A DNA stretch of 64,000 nucleotides. It comes from Megalonaias nervosa. Its lineage: Eukaryota > Mollusca > Bivalvia > Unionida > Unionidae. Under the pieces are notes generated by a model. That model ran no database searches, was not told where the DNA came from, and worked only from the letters and a program-made list of their open reading frames with translations. The first letter of the stretch is position 1; each line of letters opens with the position of its first letter. Below, one piece after another: positions 59,901 through 62,700 of this stretch. A program made the position numbers and the translations under genes. The DNA lies in assembly GCA_016617855.1 (NCBI GenBank), contig JAECUM010003676.1:1-64000 (forward strand), in the 5' to 3' direction.

Positions 59901-61483
59901 TATGCTTTAATTTTGTAAAATAAATATATATACAATACTGTACAAGAAAAATAATGAAAGTATAATACACTTGGTATTTTTGGATAAAATAAAAGTGCAG
60001 AATAACACTTGGAAAACTAAGGGAAGCTAAAGTATTTGCCAATTAAGATAGTTGAATTAAGTAACTAGAATGTAGGGAACCTAAAATGCTTTGTCAACAT
60101 ATCTTTGGCACAGACAGCAAAATTTAGAAACAAGAACATATTTGGTCATATGCATTGTAAGGTGGCTGTACTGTTGAGTCTATTACTGATATCATCAGCT
60201 TCAGATCAAGTGTAACATTTACATTTTAAAAAGAATTCTGATCTATAGTAAATTTTCTTTCTTGCACCTATTTCTTTGAAAGGAAAAGAAGTTTTATGAT
60301 AAAGATCCAACAAGCTTACTTACACACCACACTTAAGTGGTAGCTGTAATTTGGAATATTTGCATTTTGAAGAAAACAAGACTTTTCAGATTTTACATGT
60401 TACTACTTAACGTAACTGGTTTATTTTATTTGTTAATACACAGCAAATATTTCCACAAGAATCTTTCCATTAATGACAATTCACTCATAAACAAACGTAA
60501 GTCTTTCAAGTACCACGCCACCCCCCAACAAACAAAAAAAAACAACAAAAAGGTTTTAAAAATTCACTTCATATAAAAGCAGGAACAAAGTTTTAAAAAC
60601 TTAAGTAACTTTGATGACAATGATAAATATGTTTTCTCTGCATATTTGGGATGCTGGACAATCTCTCATATAGTTTTCACAATGCCCTTTCACTTGAAAT
60701 ACAACATCATTTGGTTTAAAGAAGTTCAGACTTTGACTTCCGTAACTTTAACTTCAAAAGGATACTGTCTGCAATACATTTCACTGTTATTATTATCAAA
60801 CTGATTCTGAGTTTCCTTGTGCAAATTCTAATCGTTAATTTTCATTGCTTAAAAATCATCTATTAAGAAGATTCAGATTTGTTCACATCAGATCAATTAG
60901 TACTTGGTATAAATGTAACAACATGTTTAAATAAATGCAACAAAATTTTTAAACATATGCACAGAGTAAGAATAGGGCAAATTGAAAATTCAAGTTCTTT
61001 GTGCATCTGTACATGTATACAATATAAATCTCAGATAAGGAATCTTGAATTTTCATTCATGAATATGATAAAAATGCTGTTGCATGTATAATATATTAGC
61101 TTCTTCTGGCAAAATTTCTTAGAAGGGGTGTGGGTGTGAGTGGGATGGAGGAGGGCAAAACTATGCAAAAAATAAGATAAAAAATGCAGTTTTAAAAAAA
61201 CCCCAAAAGCTACAAACTAACAAGCAAAACAGGGATTATTAAAGCACAGAAGCCAAAATAAGTACAGGTAAGAAACAACCAAGGAGTGTTTTCTTTCAAA
61301 TTTTACTTTTCCCCTTTTTCTTGGATTTAGACTTTTTCTTGCTTGACTTGTCAGATGATGTACTTGAGGACTCTGAATCTTTTTTATGAGCAGAGGTTGG
61401 AGGCTGAACCTCAGCCTCACTTTCAGACATAGCAGAAGTAAGTGTGGTGGAAAGGGACTGACTAGAACTATCTGATGGGGAGC
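10186..61483 (-). CDS. SPAG17: SPAG17/PF6 orthologue, partial, 20 exons in window
   Basis: Sperm-associated antigen 17 (Chlamydomonas PF6) is a scaffold of the C1a projection of the 9+2 axoneme central pair and is needed for ciliary and flagellar motility. The twenty exons are listed separately below (exon 1 at 61307..61483 through exon 20 at 10186..10327, transcript order). Exon lengths sum to 4053 nt, starting with 2 nt of a split codon and ending with 1 nt of another; all 19 junctions are phase-consistent and the joined frame has no stop. Family landmarks appear in the expected order: AEHYEPKILLQ, ILHNPFNQ, LHSNLGFRNYLDY, REGSLKAWK, GYDVGN, DGGQI, KQSYP, SRVITSEGTVVK, HADSTRITTYY, FVQYKP, TEEERINAADL, IPKYFNSEFG. 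Vertebrate SPAG17 is about 2200 residues, so roughly 60 percent is present. The start codon, N-terminal exons and C-terminal exons are outside the window or unrecognised. Splice sites were read by eye; no transcript was available. Confidence 0.93.
10766..10832. repeat. (AT)n then (GATA)n microsatellite
   Basis: About 50 bp of AT repeats followed by four GATA units. Confidence 0.95.
11500..12060 (+). pseudogene. hAT-type transposase C-terminal remnant
   Basis: The plus strand at 11754-12050 encodes a segment with LTLPHSSADTARTLSIWRKL and DSRGSLDLVITDHLLCEEI. This resembles the C-terminal dimerisation region of hAT-like transposases (LPHSNADxER.FS......R..L......L). No DDE or BED domain and no terminal inverted repeats were found; the upstream frame (11547-11753) may be part of the same protein. 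The family assignment is tentative. Confidence 0.5.
12505..13700. mobile_element. Element with AACAAGAG head and tandem core, with SINE inside
   Basis: A head at 12505-12610 (AACAAGAGACCCAGG, CCTAATAGCCAAATGCATG) is followed, after a SINE (12665-12945), by about five degenerate units of roughly 140-150 bp at 12955-13700 that share GGCCATATTTGATGG, CAGATTGACATCAT and CTTCATGCCAG-like words. A second head copy lies at 41072 and a related complete element at 58.5-59.7 kb. Confidence 0.6.
12665..12945 (+). mobile_element. SINE family 2, tRNA-derived
   Basis: Head with A-box-like TGGCCTAAGTGG and B-box-like CGTTCAAACCCC, then a body shared with the copy at 36259 (GTCATACCAAGGACTTATAA, TAAACTGCCACACTGTAGAC, ATCATAGCGATATGACT). 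Confidence 0.85.
13710..13769. repeat. (AT)n microsatellite
   Basis: About 60 bp of TA repeats inside the tandem-core element. Confidence 0.95.
14163..14369. mobile_element. Palindromic MITE-like repeat, copy C
   Basis: Ends are inverse to each other (ACTCATTTTTAAGTTGAGTC and GGACTTACAAGCAAGTATAT). It shares the CAGATCTGCCAGCGC and GGTCTGTGCAGTTTGC words with copies A, B, D and E. Confidence 0.65.
14781..14986 (-). CDS. SPAG17: SPAG17 exon 19 of window: IPKYFNSEFG
   Basis: A 206-nt exon, phase 1 in and 0 out, acceptor CTCCCATTCAG, donor GTATAC. A Pro-rich start (MAPPVPSPPPTPQPKR) precedes a charged helix and IPKYFNSEFGKAFLLTQ, matching the R..IPP.FKSE.......Q segment that follows the helical region in SPAG17. 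Confidence 0.92.
15513..15685 (-). CDS. SPAG17: SPAG17 exon 18 of window: TEEERINAADL
   Basis: A 173-nt exon, phase 2 in and 1 out, acceptor TTGTCCATTTAAG, donor GTATGT. It encodes LQQGLREYAEWVKARN and then DPRTEEERINAADLQALAMQ, ending HYDP. It matches the SRTEEER.NAADLL.L block of SPAG17 and is probably alpha-helical. Confidence 0.95.
17250..18129 (-). CDS. SPAG17: SPAG17 exon 17 of window: 880-bp beta-repeat exon
   Basis: The largest exon: 880 nt, 292 whole codons, phase 1 in and 2 out, acceptor TTTTCTTTCAG, donor GTAAGTG. Successive DG-turn repeats include IFGNGTTVNVFPDGYYML, DPDGNVFHVKNNGDY and FFIVHGDGSGTELL, followed by IPPG/PPGIRCRDLITLPP-type and KKPGPKFGTNVGQGL segments and LELRQFVQYKP. 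All follow the order in vertebrate SPAG17 (ARFFV.YADGSG.ELL, PP..RSR, K.PGP.FGT..WKGL, LQMRQFIQ). Vertebrates split this stretch over several exons, to my recollection, so the fusion into one exon may reflect intron loss in this lineage. The plus-strand open frame here is a shadow. Confidence 0.97.
18309..18470. mobile_element. hAT-type MITE
   Basis: 162 bp with ends CACTGGTTCCCAACCT and AGGTTGGGAAGCGCTG, an inverted pair typical of short non-autonomous hAT elements. The flanking 8 bp (GGTTATAT and GCTTAGAC) agree at only 5 positions, so any target duplication has decayed. It is in the intron between exons 16 and 17. Confidence 0.6.
18950..18982. repeat. (CA)n microsatellite
   Basis: About 33 bp of CA repeats directly abutting a 54-bp tandem array. 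Confidence 0.95.
18981..19196. repeat. 54-bp tandem array, four copies
   Basis: ACTGATAAAA begins units at 18981, 19035, 19089 and 19143, exactly 54 bp apart. The minus strand reads an open 18-residue repeat, but no gene is indicated. Confidence 0.95.
20325..20475. mobile_element. Palindromic MITE-like repeat, copy D (truncated)
   Basis: Shares CTGCCATCACATAATGTGCTGG, ATTACTCCTAACACACTG and GGTCTGTGCAGTTTGCAGT words with the other copies but lacks clear outer ends. Confidence 0.55.
20652..20805 (-). CDS. SPAG17: SPAG17 exon 16 of window: HADSTRITTYY
   Basis: A 154-nt exon, phase 0 in and 1 out, acceptor TTACTGTTACAG, donor GTACATTTG. It encodes SMSTRDDHVMIVSYPDGTTI and VEHADSTRITTYY, matching the conserved TREDKV.IV...DGTRI..HADGTRITT.Y block; the second DGT is DST here. 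The donor lies in a 17-bp unit present three times in tandem, giving decoy edges at 20635 and 20618 that would shift the frame. Confidence 0.95.
20806..22545. other. SPAG17: SPAG17 intron 15 (about 1.7 kb)
   Basis: Contains a diverged direct duplication at about 21565-21840 (CATCCACTATCTTGCA and CATCCACTACCTTGCA, each followed by an AACAAAAAAA tract) and a GC-richer, G-rich segment at 22200-22440. No exon was supported. Confidence 0.65.
22546..22754 (-). CDS. SPAG17: SPAG17 exon 15 of window: GTWIITYPTGD
   Basis: A 209-nt exon, phase 1 in and 0 out, acceptor CACTCCTAG, donor GTAATTTG. It encodes a basic linker, then GKGTWIITYPTGDKIMYKSD and ASDPETNQ. This aligns with the family segment G.W....P.G..I.......L.P.....A.DP. 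It carries two DG-type turns. Confidence 0.92.
23335..23735. repeat. 48-bp tandem array, about eight copies
   Basis: The unit contains GAGATGGAAGCTAAATGCCT and TTCACAAGGGCACACTGACA. The period of 48 keeps plus-strand frames open for 175 and 102 codons and a minus frame for 62, a by-product of the period. One unit near 23630 lacks 2 bp, which shifts the frame. Confidence 0.95.
24239..24304. repeat. (AT)n microsatellite
   Basis: About 66 bp of AT repeats. Confidence 0.95.
25190..25443 (-). mobile_element. SINE family 1, diverged copy
   Basis: Minus-strand copy retaining AAGAACCACCAACCCATGGG, AGCTACTGGCAAGCT and GAGACTCAAACTCAC relative to the copy at 8550. The tRNA-like end is partly duplicated (GGCCACTTGGGG twice). 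Confidence 0.75.
25788..25947 (-). CDS. SPAG17: SPAG17 exon 14 of window: LYADGTVS
   Basis: A 160-nt exon, phase 0 in and 1 out, acceptor TTGTTCCTATAG, donor GTAATAAT. It starts VLYADGTVSIHTGPWPLP, continuing the beta repeat of exon 13, then becomes a Ser/Lys/Glu low-complexity tract ending KDKEKEK. The longest open reading frame over this stretch is a shadow in a different frame; the splice phases select the frame given here. Confidence 0.93.
25948..27891. other. SPAG17: SPAG17 intron 13 (about 1.9 kb)
   Basis: AT-rich, with a (GA)n run at its left-of-exon end and a dispersed-repeat fragment at 26680-26775. No exon was seen. Confidence 0.7.
27762..27811. repeat. (GA)n microsatellite
   Basis: About 50 bp of GA repeats 80 bp beyond the donor of exon 13. 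Confidence 0.95.
27892..28070 (-). CDS. SPAG17: SPAG17 exon 13 of window: VKQSYP / SRVITSEGTVVK
   Basis: A 179-nt exon, phase 1 in and 0 out, acceptor TATATTACCAG, donor GTAAAT. It encodes RRLLVKQSYPFKTK and then VSRVITSEGTVVKNMMDGSV. Both blocks are near-identical in spacing to vertebrate SPAG17 (V.QSYP and ASRVITSQGTVVK). The upstream intron has a satellite split by a likely solo LTR. Confidence 0.95.
28100..28401. repeat. Satellite, left part
   Basis: Alternates short TATGAGTATTAGGATTAC units with a longer word CAAATGAGACCCAAAGAATC and GATGTTCTCAATAAGACATG. The same satellite resumes at 29334, so it was interrupted by the element at 28402-29333. Confidence 0.85.
28402..29333. mobile_element. 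Probable solo LTR, 932 bp
   Basis: Starts TGTTACGT and ends ACGTAACA, a perfect 8-bp inverted pair with TG..CA ends as in many Gypsy-type LTRs. It interrupts a satellite, and the 4 bp on each side (CTAT and CTGT) look like a target duplication with one change; the undisturbed unit reads GGATTACTGTGAGT elsewhere. An AATAAA lies at about 29250. There is no internal coding region. Confidence 0.7.
29334..29800. repeat. Satellite, right part
   Basis: Continuation of the satellite at 28100-28401 (GTGAGTATTAGGATTAC, AGACCCAAAGAGTCTAGG), with about five longer units. Minus-strand open frames here are repeat-driven. Confidence 0.85.
30433..30600. repeat. 74-bp tandem duplication over exon 12 donor
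   Basis: GTTTAGTGCT occurs at about 30452 and 30525, with shared words CTAACATCAGCCTC / CTAACACCAGCCTC and TTAGGACTTGACAC / TTAGGATGTGACAC. The right copy includes the exon 12 donor; the left carries a decayed donor. Confidence 0.85.
30585..30708 (-). CDS. SPAG17: SPAG17 exon 12 of window: PFQQLFVSSPDGL
   Basis: A 124-nt exon, phase 0 in and 1 out, acceptor TTTGCCTCAG, donor GTAGGTG. It encodes an acidic start (VEGEVKEDVLVEEPIPEQ), then PFQQLFVSSPDGLNIRYML. This fits the F..L.VS.PSGL pattern of the family. The donor region is repeated about 74 bp downstream, with a poorer second donor (GTCAGTG) at exon edge 30511. Confidence 0.92.
31212..31385 (+). mobile_element. SINE family 1, truncated copy
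   Basis: Contains CATCTCACCTCTGTCTGCAT, CAGGGTTTTCCTGGGTTCTT and CTGGCTGCCATGTATAGCC, ending in CAACAACAACAGCAAC. It lies in the intron between exons 11 and 12. Confidence 0.8.
31455..31603 (-). CDS. SPAG17: SPAG17 exon 11 of window: Pro/Lys/Glu linker
   Basis: A 149-nt exon, phase 1 in and 0 out, donor GTAAGTAT. It encodes KKAEPELYVPPATDPSPVPP, then a Lys/Glu/Ser tract ending EPAAP. The acceptor (AACTTGCAG then GTAAGAAAGC) lies in a short sequence found three times between 31594 and 31690, so two upstream decoy acceptors exist at 31649 and 31684. The 31684 copy would add 81 nt but runs into an in-frame TAA. Confidence 0.88.
31594..31700. repeat. Threefold repeat over exon 11 acceptor
   Basis: Three copies of a CTTTCTTACCTGCAAG-like word, at about 31596, 31642 and 31677, each an exon-edge plus acceptor in minus orientation. 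Confidence 0.85.
31604..32497. other. SPAG17: SPAG17 intron 10 (about 0.9 kb)
   Basis: Apart from the acceptor repeat at its left end nothing is recognised; plus-strand open frames at 31910-32219 lack support. Confidence 0.7.
32498..32701 (-). CDS. SPAG17: SPAG17 exon 10 of window: AFGSVTCQF / FSTFGENG
   Basis: A 204-nt exon, phase 1 in and out, acceptor TATCATTTAG, donor GTGAGTAA. After a Ser/Lys-rich start it encodes AFGSVTCQFVDRMSLAFSTF and GENGES, a beta-hairpin-like segment matching the FGS......G..LS.S..G.NG pattern of SPAG17. The upstream intron of about 6.5 kb is the second longest fully contained in the window and holds the CpG-rich candidate exon at 35 kb. Confidence 0.93.
32879..33020. 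repeat. 31-bp tandem array
   Basis: About 4.5 copies of a unit with GCTGTTGTAGTGGTATATGA and CAGCCCATACA at 32881, 32913, 32944, 32974 and 33006. It directly abuts the AAGCTTGC-rich block. Confidence 0.9.
33030..33375. repeat. Block of AAGCTTGC palindromic words
   Basis: About 345 bp with many variants of GCAAGCTTGCACAA, spaced irregularly (for example around 33060, 33180, 33210, 33300, 33330, 33355). The core is self-complementary. No known element was recognised. Confidence 0.75.
35050..35345 (-). other. CpG-rich candidate alternative first exon / promoter
   Basis: About 10 CpGs fall in 300 bp, against near-absence in neighbouring intron. On the minus strand an open frame beginning MTYLSHKNKRQPRFQRG runs to a consensus donor (CATGTTG then GTGAGTAAA) with the exon edge at 35050. 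The frame leaves in phase 1, which would join exon 10 (32701) in frame. A second start in another frame lies at 35342. It resembles an internal promoter with a first exon, but the protein sequence is not recognised and no acceptor is evident. It could be a noncoding exon or coincidence. Confidence 0.45.
35549..35608. repeat. (AAT)n microsatellite
   Basis: About 60 bp of AAT units with one interruption. Confidence 0.95.
35857..35900. repeat. (ATT)n microsatellite
   Basis: About 44 bp of ATT units, the complement of the AAT run 300 bp to the left. Confidence 0.95.
36190..36239. repeat. 18-bp perfect inverted repeat
   Basis: ACCTTCACCTAGTACAGT (36190-36207) and its exact inverse (36222-36239) flank a 14-nt loop. 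The loop plus flank, GTACAGTCTTCACCCATCTG, is repeated directly at 36239-36258, next to the SINE insertion site. Confidence 0.9.
36259..36584 (+). mobile_element. SINE family 2, tRNA-derived, complete copy
   Basis: The head has A-box TGGCCTAGTGG (36274) and B-box GGTTCGATCCC (36318), near-consensus Pol III promoter boxes. The body is shared with the copy at 12665. It is flanked by 9-bp direct repeats CCCATCTGG at 36250 and 36585. The intact boxes suggest a relatively recent insertion. Confidence 0.9.
36640..37330. repeat. Tandem GTGACCTTGACC-type repeat
   Basis: About four degenerate units of roughly 150-160 bp with words CTTGACCTTGGAGCTAC, CCCACTCACCCAAATCAATA, GGGGAACACATGCACAAAGT and AAGTTTGATAAAAAT. 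The pattern is widespread in mollusc and other invertebrate genomes. Confidence 0.7.
39235..39396 (-). CDS. SPAG17: SPAG17 exon 9 of window: LKDGHIF + acidic tract
   Basis: A 162-nt exon, phase 1 in and out, acceptor TATTTGAACAG, donor GTGTGTATAG. It encodes TTCVKTSVLKDGHIFTVHIL, then DPREKEEKEE and a long Glu-rich tract. Human SPAG17 has the same arrangement (V..V.KD.H.F..HL.DPKE followed by acidic residues). The minus-strand reading in another frame is Arg-rich and is a shadow. Confidence 0.93.
41072..41180. mobile_element. AACAAGAG-head repeat fragment
   Basis: AACAAGAGCCCCTAGTGGAC, CACCTGG-like and CTGCCTAATAGTCAAACG words match the head at 12505. No tandem core follows here. Confidence 0.6.
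41400..42310. other. CpG-richer block of unknown nature
   Basis: About 900 bp with some 15 or more CpGs, unlike its flanks, bounded by segments rich in GGACAC / CCACTCAATCTAG words. A minus-strand frame of 93 codons (41540-41821) is not recognised. It may be a recent insertion, but no terminal repeats were found. Confidence 0.4.
43206..43340. repeat. 31-bp tandem array, about four copies
   Basis: GGATCACTGATGTTTTACAG begins units at 43207, 43238, 43269 and 43300. Confidence 0.95.
43510..43621 (-). CDS. SPAG17: SPAG17 exon 8 of window: GYDVGN / DGGQI
   Basis: A 112-nt exon, phase 0 in and 1 out, acceptor TTGCATTTGCAG, donor GTAACAG. It encodes FTGYDVGNNLIHVSG, then FPTDGGQIRTERTEF. It matches the conserved GY..GN....SG......PSDGGQI.VE pattern of SPAG17 and begins the region of DG-turn beta repeats that runs to exon 17. 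Confidence 0.94.
44557..44655. ncRNA. Long hairpin with let-7-like seed, candidate only
   Basis: Arms 44574-44604 and 44606-44636 pair over 31 bp with two mismatches around a single base, and weaker pairing extends the stem outwards (GATCATAATAC with GTATTAAGATC). The right arm on the plus strand contains TGAGGTAGTAG at 44616, identical to the first 11 nt of let-7; the minus-strand transcript gives TGAGGTAGGAG. Against a microRNA: almost no loop, a match only in the 5' half, and the 3' arm position. It could equally be a palindromic repeat. Confidence 0.3.
45079..45326 (-). mobile_element. SINE family 1, tRNA-derived, complete copy
   Basis: Minus-strand copy with tRNA-like head, body shared with 8550-8797 and a short CAACAACA tail. 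It is flanked by a perfect 14-bp direct repeat GAAAGGAACATTAT at 45065-45078 and 45327-45340. Confidence 0.92.
45903..46043 (-). CDS. SPAG17: SPAG17 exon 7 of window: Lys/Gln/Pro linker
   Basis: A 141-nt exon, phase 0 in and out, acceptor GTCTCTTGCAG, donor GTAAAAG. It encodes a Lys/Glu tract, a Ser/Gly tract and then a Gln/Pro-rich tract ending EKYWP, which joins exon 8 to give YWPFTGYDVGN; the human counterpart has a YPFHGYN-type junction. It is low complexity apart from its last residues. Confidence 0.9.
47155..47252. mobile_element. Nested 98-bp MITE
   Basis: 31-bp ends (47155-47185 and 47222-47252) are inverse with four mismatches, starting TAGTCTGATTCCCTGCTT. An ATTATTCC direct repeat flanks it at 47146-47153 and 47253-47260. 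It is inside the pogo-type element, so it inserted later. Confidence 0.75.
47888..48082 (+). pseudogene. Truncated transposase N-terminus (CENP-B-type HTH)
   Basis: The plus-strand frame includes PPTKKRQILRLEKIIIVTER and SEKEQTTSKRAV. This resembles the first helix-turn-helix of pogo/CENP-B-like proteins (KR..LTLEEKL.II...E.G.S...VA), placed as expected relative to the left end. The DDE catalytic domain is absent. Confidence 0.6.
48725..48836. repeat. Perfect 56-bp tandem duplication
   Basis: Two identical copies beginning AAACTGTGAAACAATAGCCC at 48725 and 48781; their identity implies a very recent event or an assembly artefact. Confidence 0.95.
48954..49147 (-). CDS. SPAG17: SPAG17 exon 6 of window: EGSLKAWK segment
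   Basis: A 194-nt exon, phase 1 in and 0 out, acceptor AAATTACAG, donor GTACTT. It encodes a Ser/Lys-rich start (RSKSPKSPKGSRSSS), then IREGSLKAWKIEQDRL and a charged run ending SKSPKK. The EGSLKAWK.EQ.RL motif is shared with vertebrate SPAG17. The preceding intron carries several minisatellites; the following one carries the 1.65-kb pogo element. Confidence 0.93.
49148..52969. other. SPAG17: SPAG17 intron 5 (about 3.8 kb)
   Basis: Contains the 27-bp array and isolated pogo-like ends at about 49624 (CAGTGGCCACCCCTTCTG) and 52858 (CAGTGCAACCTTGCCTAC). Plus-strand open frames at 50966-51241 and 51530-51951 were not recognised. Confidence 0.7.
52030..52705. repeat. 27-bp tandem array, about 24 copies
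   Basis: The unit is TGATGTTTATATCATGACTA plus TGAGGCC-like. The period of 27 keeps the plus strand open for 250 codons with a nine-residue repeat (RPDVYIMTM), and two minus frames are open as well. No promoter or splice context supports a protein. Confidence 0.95.
52970..53139 (-). CDS. SPAG17: SPAG17 exon 5 of window: NYLDY + charged helix
   Basis: A 170-nt exon, phase 2 in and 1 out, acceptor TTTTCCCCAG, donor GTAAGTG. It starts NYLDYVEESIRDWTKEEEA and continues as a highly charged Glu/Lys/Arg/Ala run likely to form a coiled coil or long helix, ending AKRSGS across the junction. The NYL.....I.DW..KEEA.YQ pattern follows GFR in known SPAG17 proteins. Confidence 0.94.
53265..53550. repeat. 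Short tandem array (about 19-20 bp)
   Basis: About 14 copies of TGGTAATATACCATTGTA variants, partly self-complementary (GGTAATATACC). It lies in the 720-bp intron between exons 4 and 5. Confidence 0.95.
53860..54014 (-). CDS. SPAG17: SPAG17 exon 4 of window: HNPFNQ / LHSNLGF block
   Basis: A 155-nt exon with acceptor TTCATTTGCAG and donor GTTTGTAC, phase 0 in and 2 out. It encodes VLRDAMLTLPQMDTYY, then a segment with LLVILHNPFNQ and ELHSNLGF. This is the strongest SPAG17 match in the 5' half: the human protein has the same YYH..D.SLL...HNP.N and LHSN.GFR pattern as I recall it. The terminal AG plus the first G of exon 5 make the conserved Arg of GFR. Confidence 0.95.
54100..54525. repeat. 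Tandem array (about 48-50 bp)
   Basis: About eight units with CTGCCTTCAGGATTTCAACA and TTTTACCCTGCCCCT. It lies just upstream of the exon 4 acceptor in the intron between exons 3 and 4. Confidence 0.9.
55545..55732. mobile_element. Palindromic MITE-like repeat, copy E
   Basis: Contains CAGATCTGGGTCTGTACAGT, TTAGGAGTAATCAGT, CCTGATCTGCCA and GCAGTTGGGATCACCTTATA, matching copies A-D. Confidence 0.65.
55760..55860. repeat. 32-bp triplicate over exon 3 donor
   Basis: TACTCACCTGAAGGAGTATT occurs three times at 32-bp spacing; each copy contains the last bases of exon 3 and its donor. Confidence 0.95.
55829..56019 (-). CDS. SPAG17: SPAG17 exon 3 of window: EHYEPKILLQ block
   Basis: A 191-nt exon, phase 1 in and 0 out, acceptor TTTTTTATTCAG. 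It encodes an acidic segment and then DQWCFAEHYEPKILLQ, matching the family pattern (W-x-F-x-EH-x-x-PK-x-LLQ) that opens the most conserved mid-region of SPAG17. The donor GTGAGTAT sits in a 32-bp unit repeated three times in tandem, so two more copies of the exon end plus donor lie downstream, with alternative exon edges at 55797 and 55765. Using either would add 32 or 64 nt and break the frame. Confidence 0.93.
56020..57882. other. SPAG17: SPAG17 intron 2 (about 1.9 kb)
   Basis: AT-rich. The only item of note is a near-palindrome at 57421-57442 (TGTGGGCCAGATCCAGCCCA) of the kind found at hAT element ends. Confidence 0.7.
57883..58053 (-). CDS. SPAG17: SPAG17 exon 2 of window: Ser/Pro-rich linker
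   Basis: Acceptor AAATATTTAG and donor GTAGGAAC bound a 171-nt exon, phase 1 in and 1 out. It encodes a Pro/Ser/Thr/Lys linker beginning ALSPTPESQTKRE and ending HSRSPS, with many possible phosphorylation sites and no fold visible. It joins exon 3 to give SPSVHFEKD. Sequence alone would not identify it; position and phase do. Confidence 0.8.
58054..61306. other. SPAG17: SPAG17 intron 1 of window (about 3.3 kb)
   Basis: Contains the tandem-core element; 59720-61300 is AT-rich with nothing recognised. Confidence 0.65.
58520..59720 (+). mobile_element. Complete-looking AACAAGAG element with tandem core
   Basis: Head AACAAGAGTCCCTCGAATGG, then about six units of roughly 145 bp sharing GGATGTCAGATCAG, CCATTTTCATT, GGACCAACTAGACAT and ACTTTCCATTCAGGAG, then a tail with GGATGATGGACAAC and CATCCCATAAGCTC. 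The layout recalls non-autonomous Helitron-like (pearl/HINE-type) elements of molluscs; this class assignment is an inference. It lies in the intron between exons 1 and 2. Confidence 0.6.
61307..61483 (-). CDS. SPAG17: SPAG17 exon 1 of window: Ser/Lys-rich linker
   Basis: Acceptor TTTTGTTGACAG precedes the exon; it enters in phase 1. It encodes a low-complexity stretch rich in Ser, Thr, Glu and then Lys, ending KSKKKGK. The donor is weak (AAAA then GTAAAA) but leaves phase 1, exactly what the next exon needs. Without splicing, the frame reaches a stop 9 nt past the donor, so this could instead be a terminal exon (KKKGKSKI-stop) of a short isoform or another gene. Low-complexity linkers of this kind precede the EHxxPK block in SPAG17, and the length (177 nt) and phase fit, which favours an internal exon. 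This is the least certain exon of the set. Confidence 0.68.
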
Positions 61484-61499
61484 CTGTCAACAAAAGTCA

Positions 61500-61690
61500 T
61501 TATTACATAATAACATAACTAGTCTATTGGCAACATATCCTTAATTAGTGTACTGGACAACATTACCTTAACTAGAGTAAAACACAGATATTGCCTTAAC
61601 TAGTGTATTGGACAAATATATATTTCACCATTTATTGGACAAAATATCATATATATAAACTCAACTAGTGTATTGGATAACTTCAGCTAC
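61500..61690. repeat. Degenerate AACTAGTGTATTGGACAA repeat
   Basis: About five imperfect copies of AACTAGTGTATTGGACAA-type words just upstream of exon 1. Confidence 0.7.
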
Positions 61691-61899
61691 TTTTGCAGGT
61701 TGTATCATATTTTGAGGGGGTAGGGGGGATCATATAGCTACAAGTTTCTAATTCTATGCATAAATATATTTTAAAAAATGACAGAACTCTATGGATCCAG
61801 TATTTTTAAAGGAAAACTGTGATGAGAAAATAATTTAAAGATAAAGCACCTCTTATATCCCATATTTCAAAAACTTATTGAATCCATGATTCTTTTCTT

Positions 61900-62700
61900 T
61901 TTGTATCTGATGCTTTGTGTATCTGGTACAATAAATACTCAAGGTACATCCCACTTAATCTAAAGCAATATGGTTCATGCATTATATTAAGTGTAACTGG
62001 TACAATAAATATTCAAAGTACATCCCAAGCAATATGATACATGCATTATATTAAGTGTAACTGGTACAATAAATACTCAAGGTTCATCCCACTTAATCTA
62101 AAGCAATATGGTTTGTGTATTATATAAGGTGTAACTGGTACAATAAATACACATGGTACATCCCACTTACTCTAGAGCAATATGGTTTGTGTATTATATA
62201 AAGTGTAACTGGTACAATAAATACACAGGGTATATCCCACTTAATCTAAAGCAATATGGTTTTTACATTATATAATGTGTAACTGGTAAAATAAATACAC
62301 AGGGTATATCCCACTTAATCTAGAGCAATATGGTTTTTGTATTATATAAAGTATAACTGGTACAATAAATACACTGGGTATATCCCACTTAATCTACAGC
62401 AATATGGTTTTTGTATTATATAAAGTGTAATTGGTACAATAAATACACAGGGTATATCCCACTTAATGTAAAGCAATATGGTTTTTGTATTATATAAAGT
62501 GTAACTGGTACAATAAATACACAGGGTATATCCCACTTAATCTACAGCAATATGGTTCATGCATTGTATTAAGTGTTACTGGTACAATACACAGGTTAAC
62601 AGGGTACATCCCACTTCATATAGAGCAATATGGTTTGTGTCTGATATAAAGTGTAACTGATACAAATAAATACTCGGGCTACATCTCACGTAATCTACAG
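61900..62700. repeat. 74-bp satellite, about eleven copies
   Basis: GGTACAATAAATAC starts units at 61925, 61999, 62063 (10 bp short), 62137, 62211, 62285, 62359, 62433, 62507 and 62581, and a weaker one follows. The unit also contains CCCACTTAATCTAAAGCAAT and ATGGTTTTTGTATTATATAA. Confidence 0.95.

Noticed and set aside
61296..61493. End of a separate upstream gene
   Set aside because: Possible, but the phase-1 entry, phase-1 donor and 177-nt length fit the SPAG17 chain better; kept as an alternative.
61900..62700. CRISPR-like array
   Set aside because: Units are contiguous 74-bp satellite copies without unique spacers, in a eukaryotic intron.
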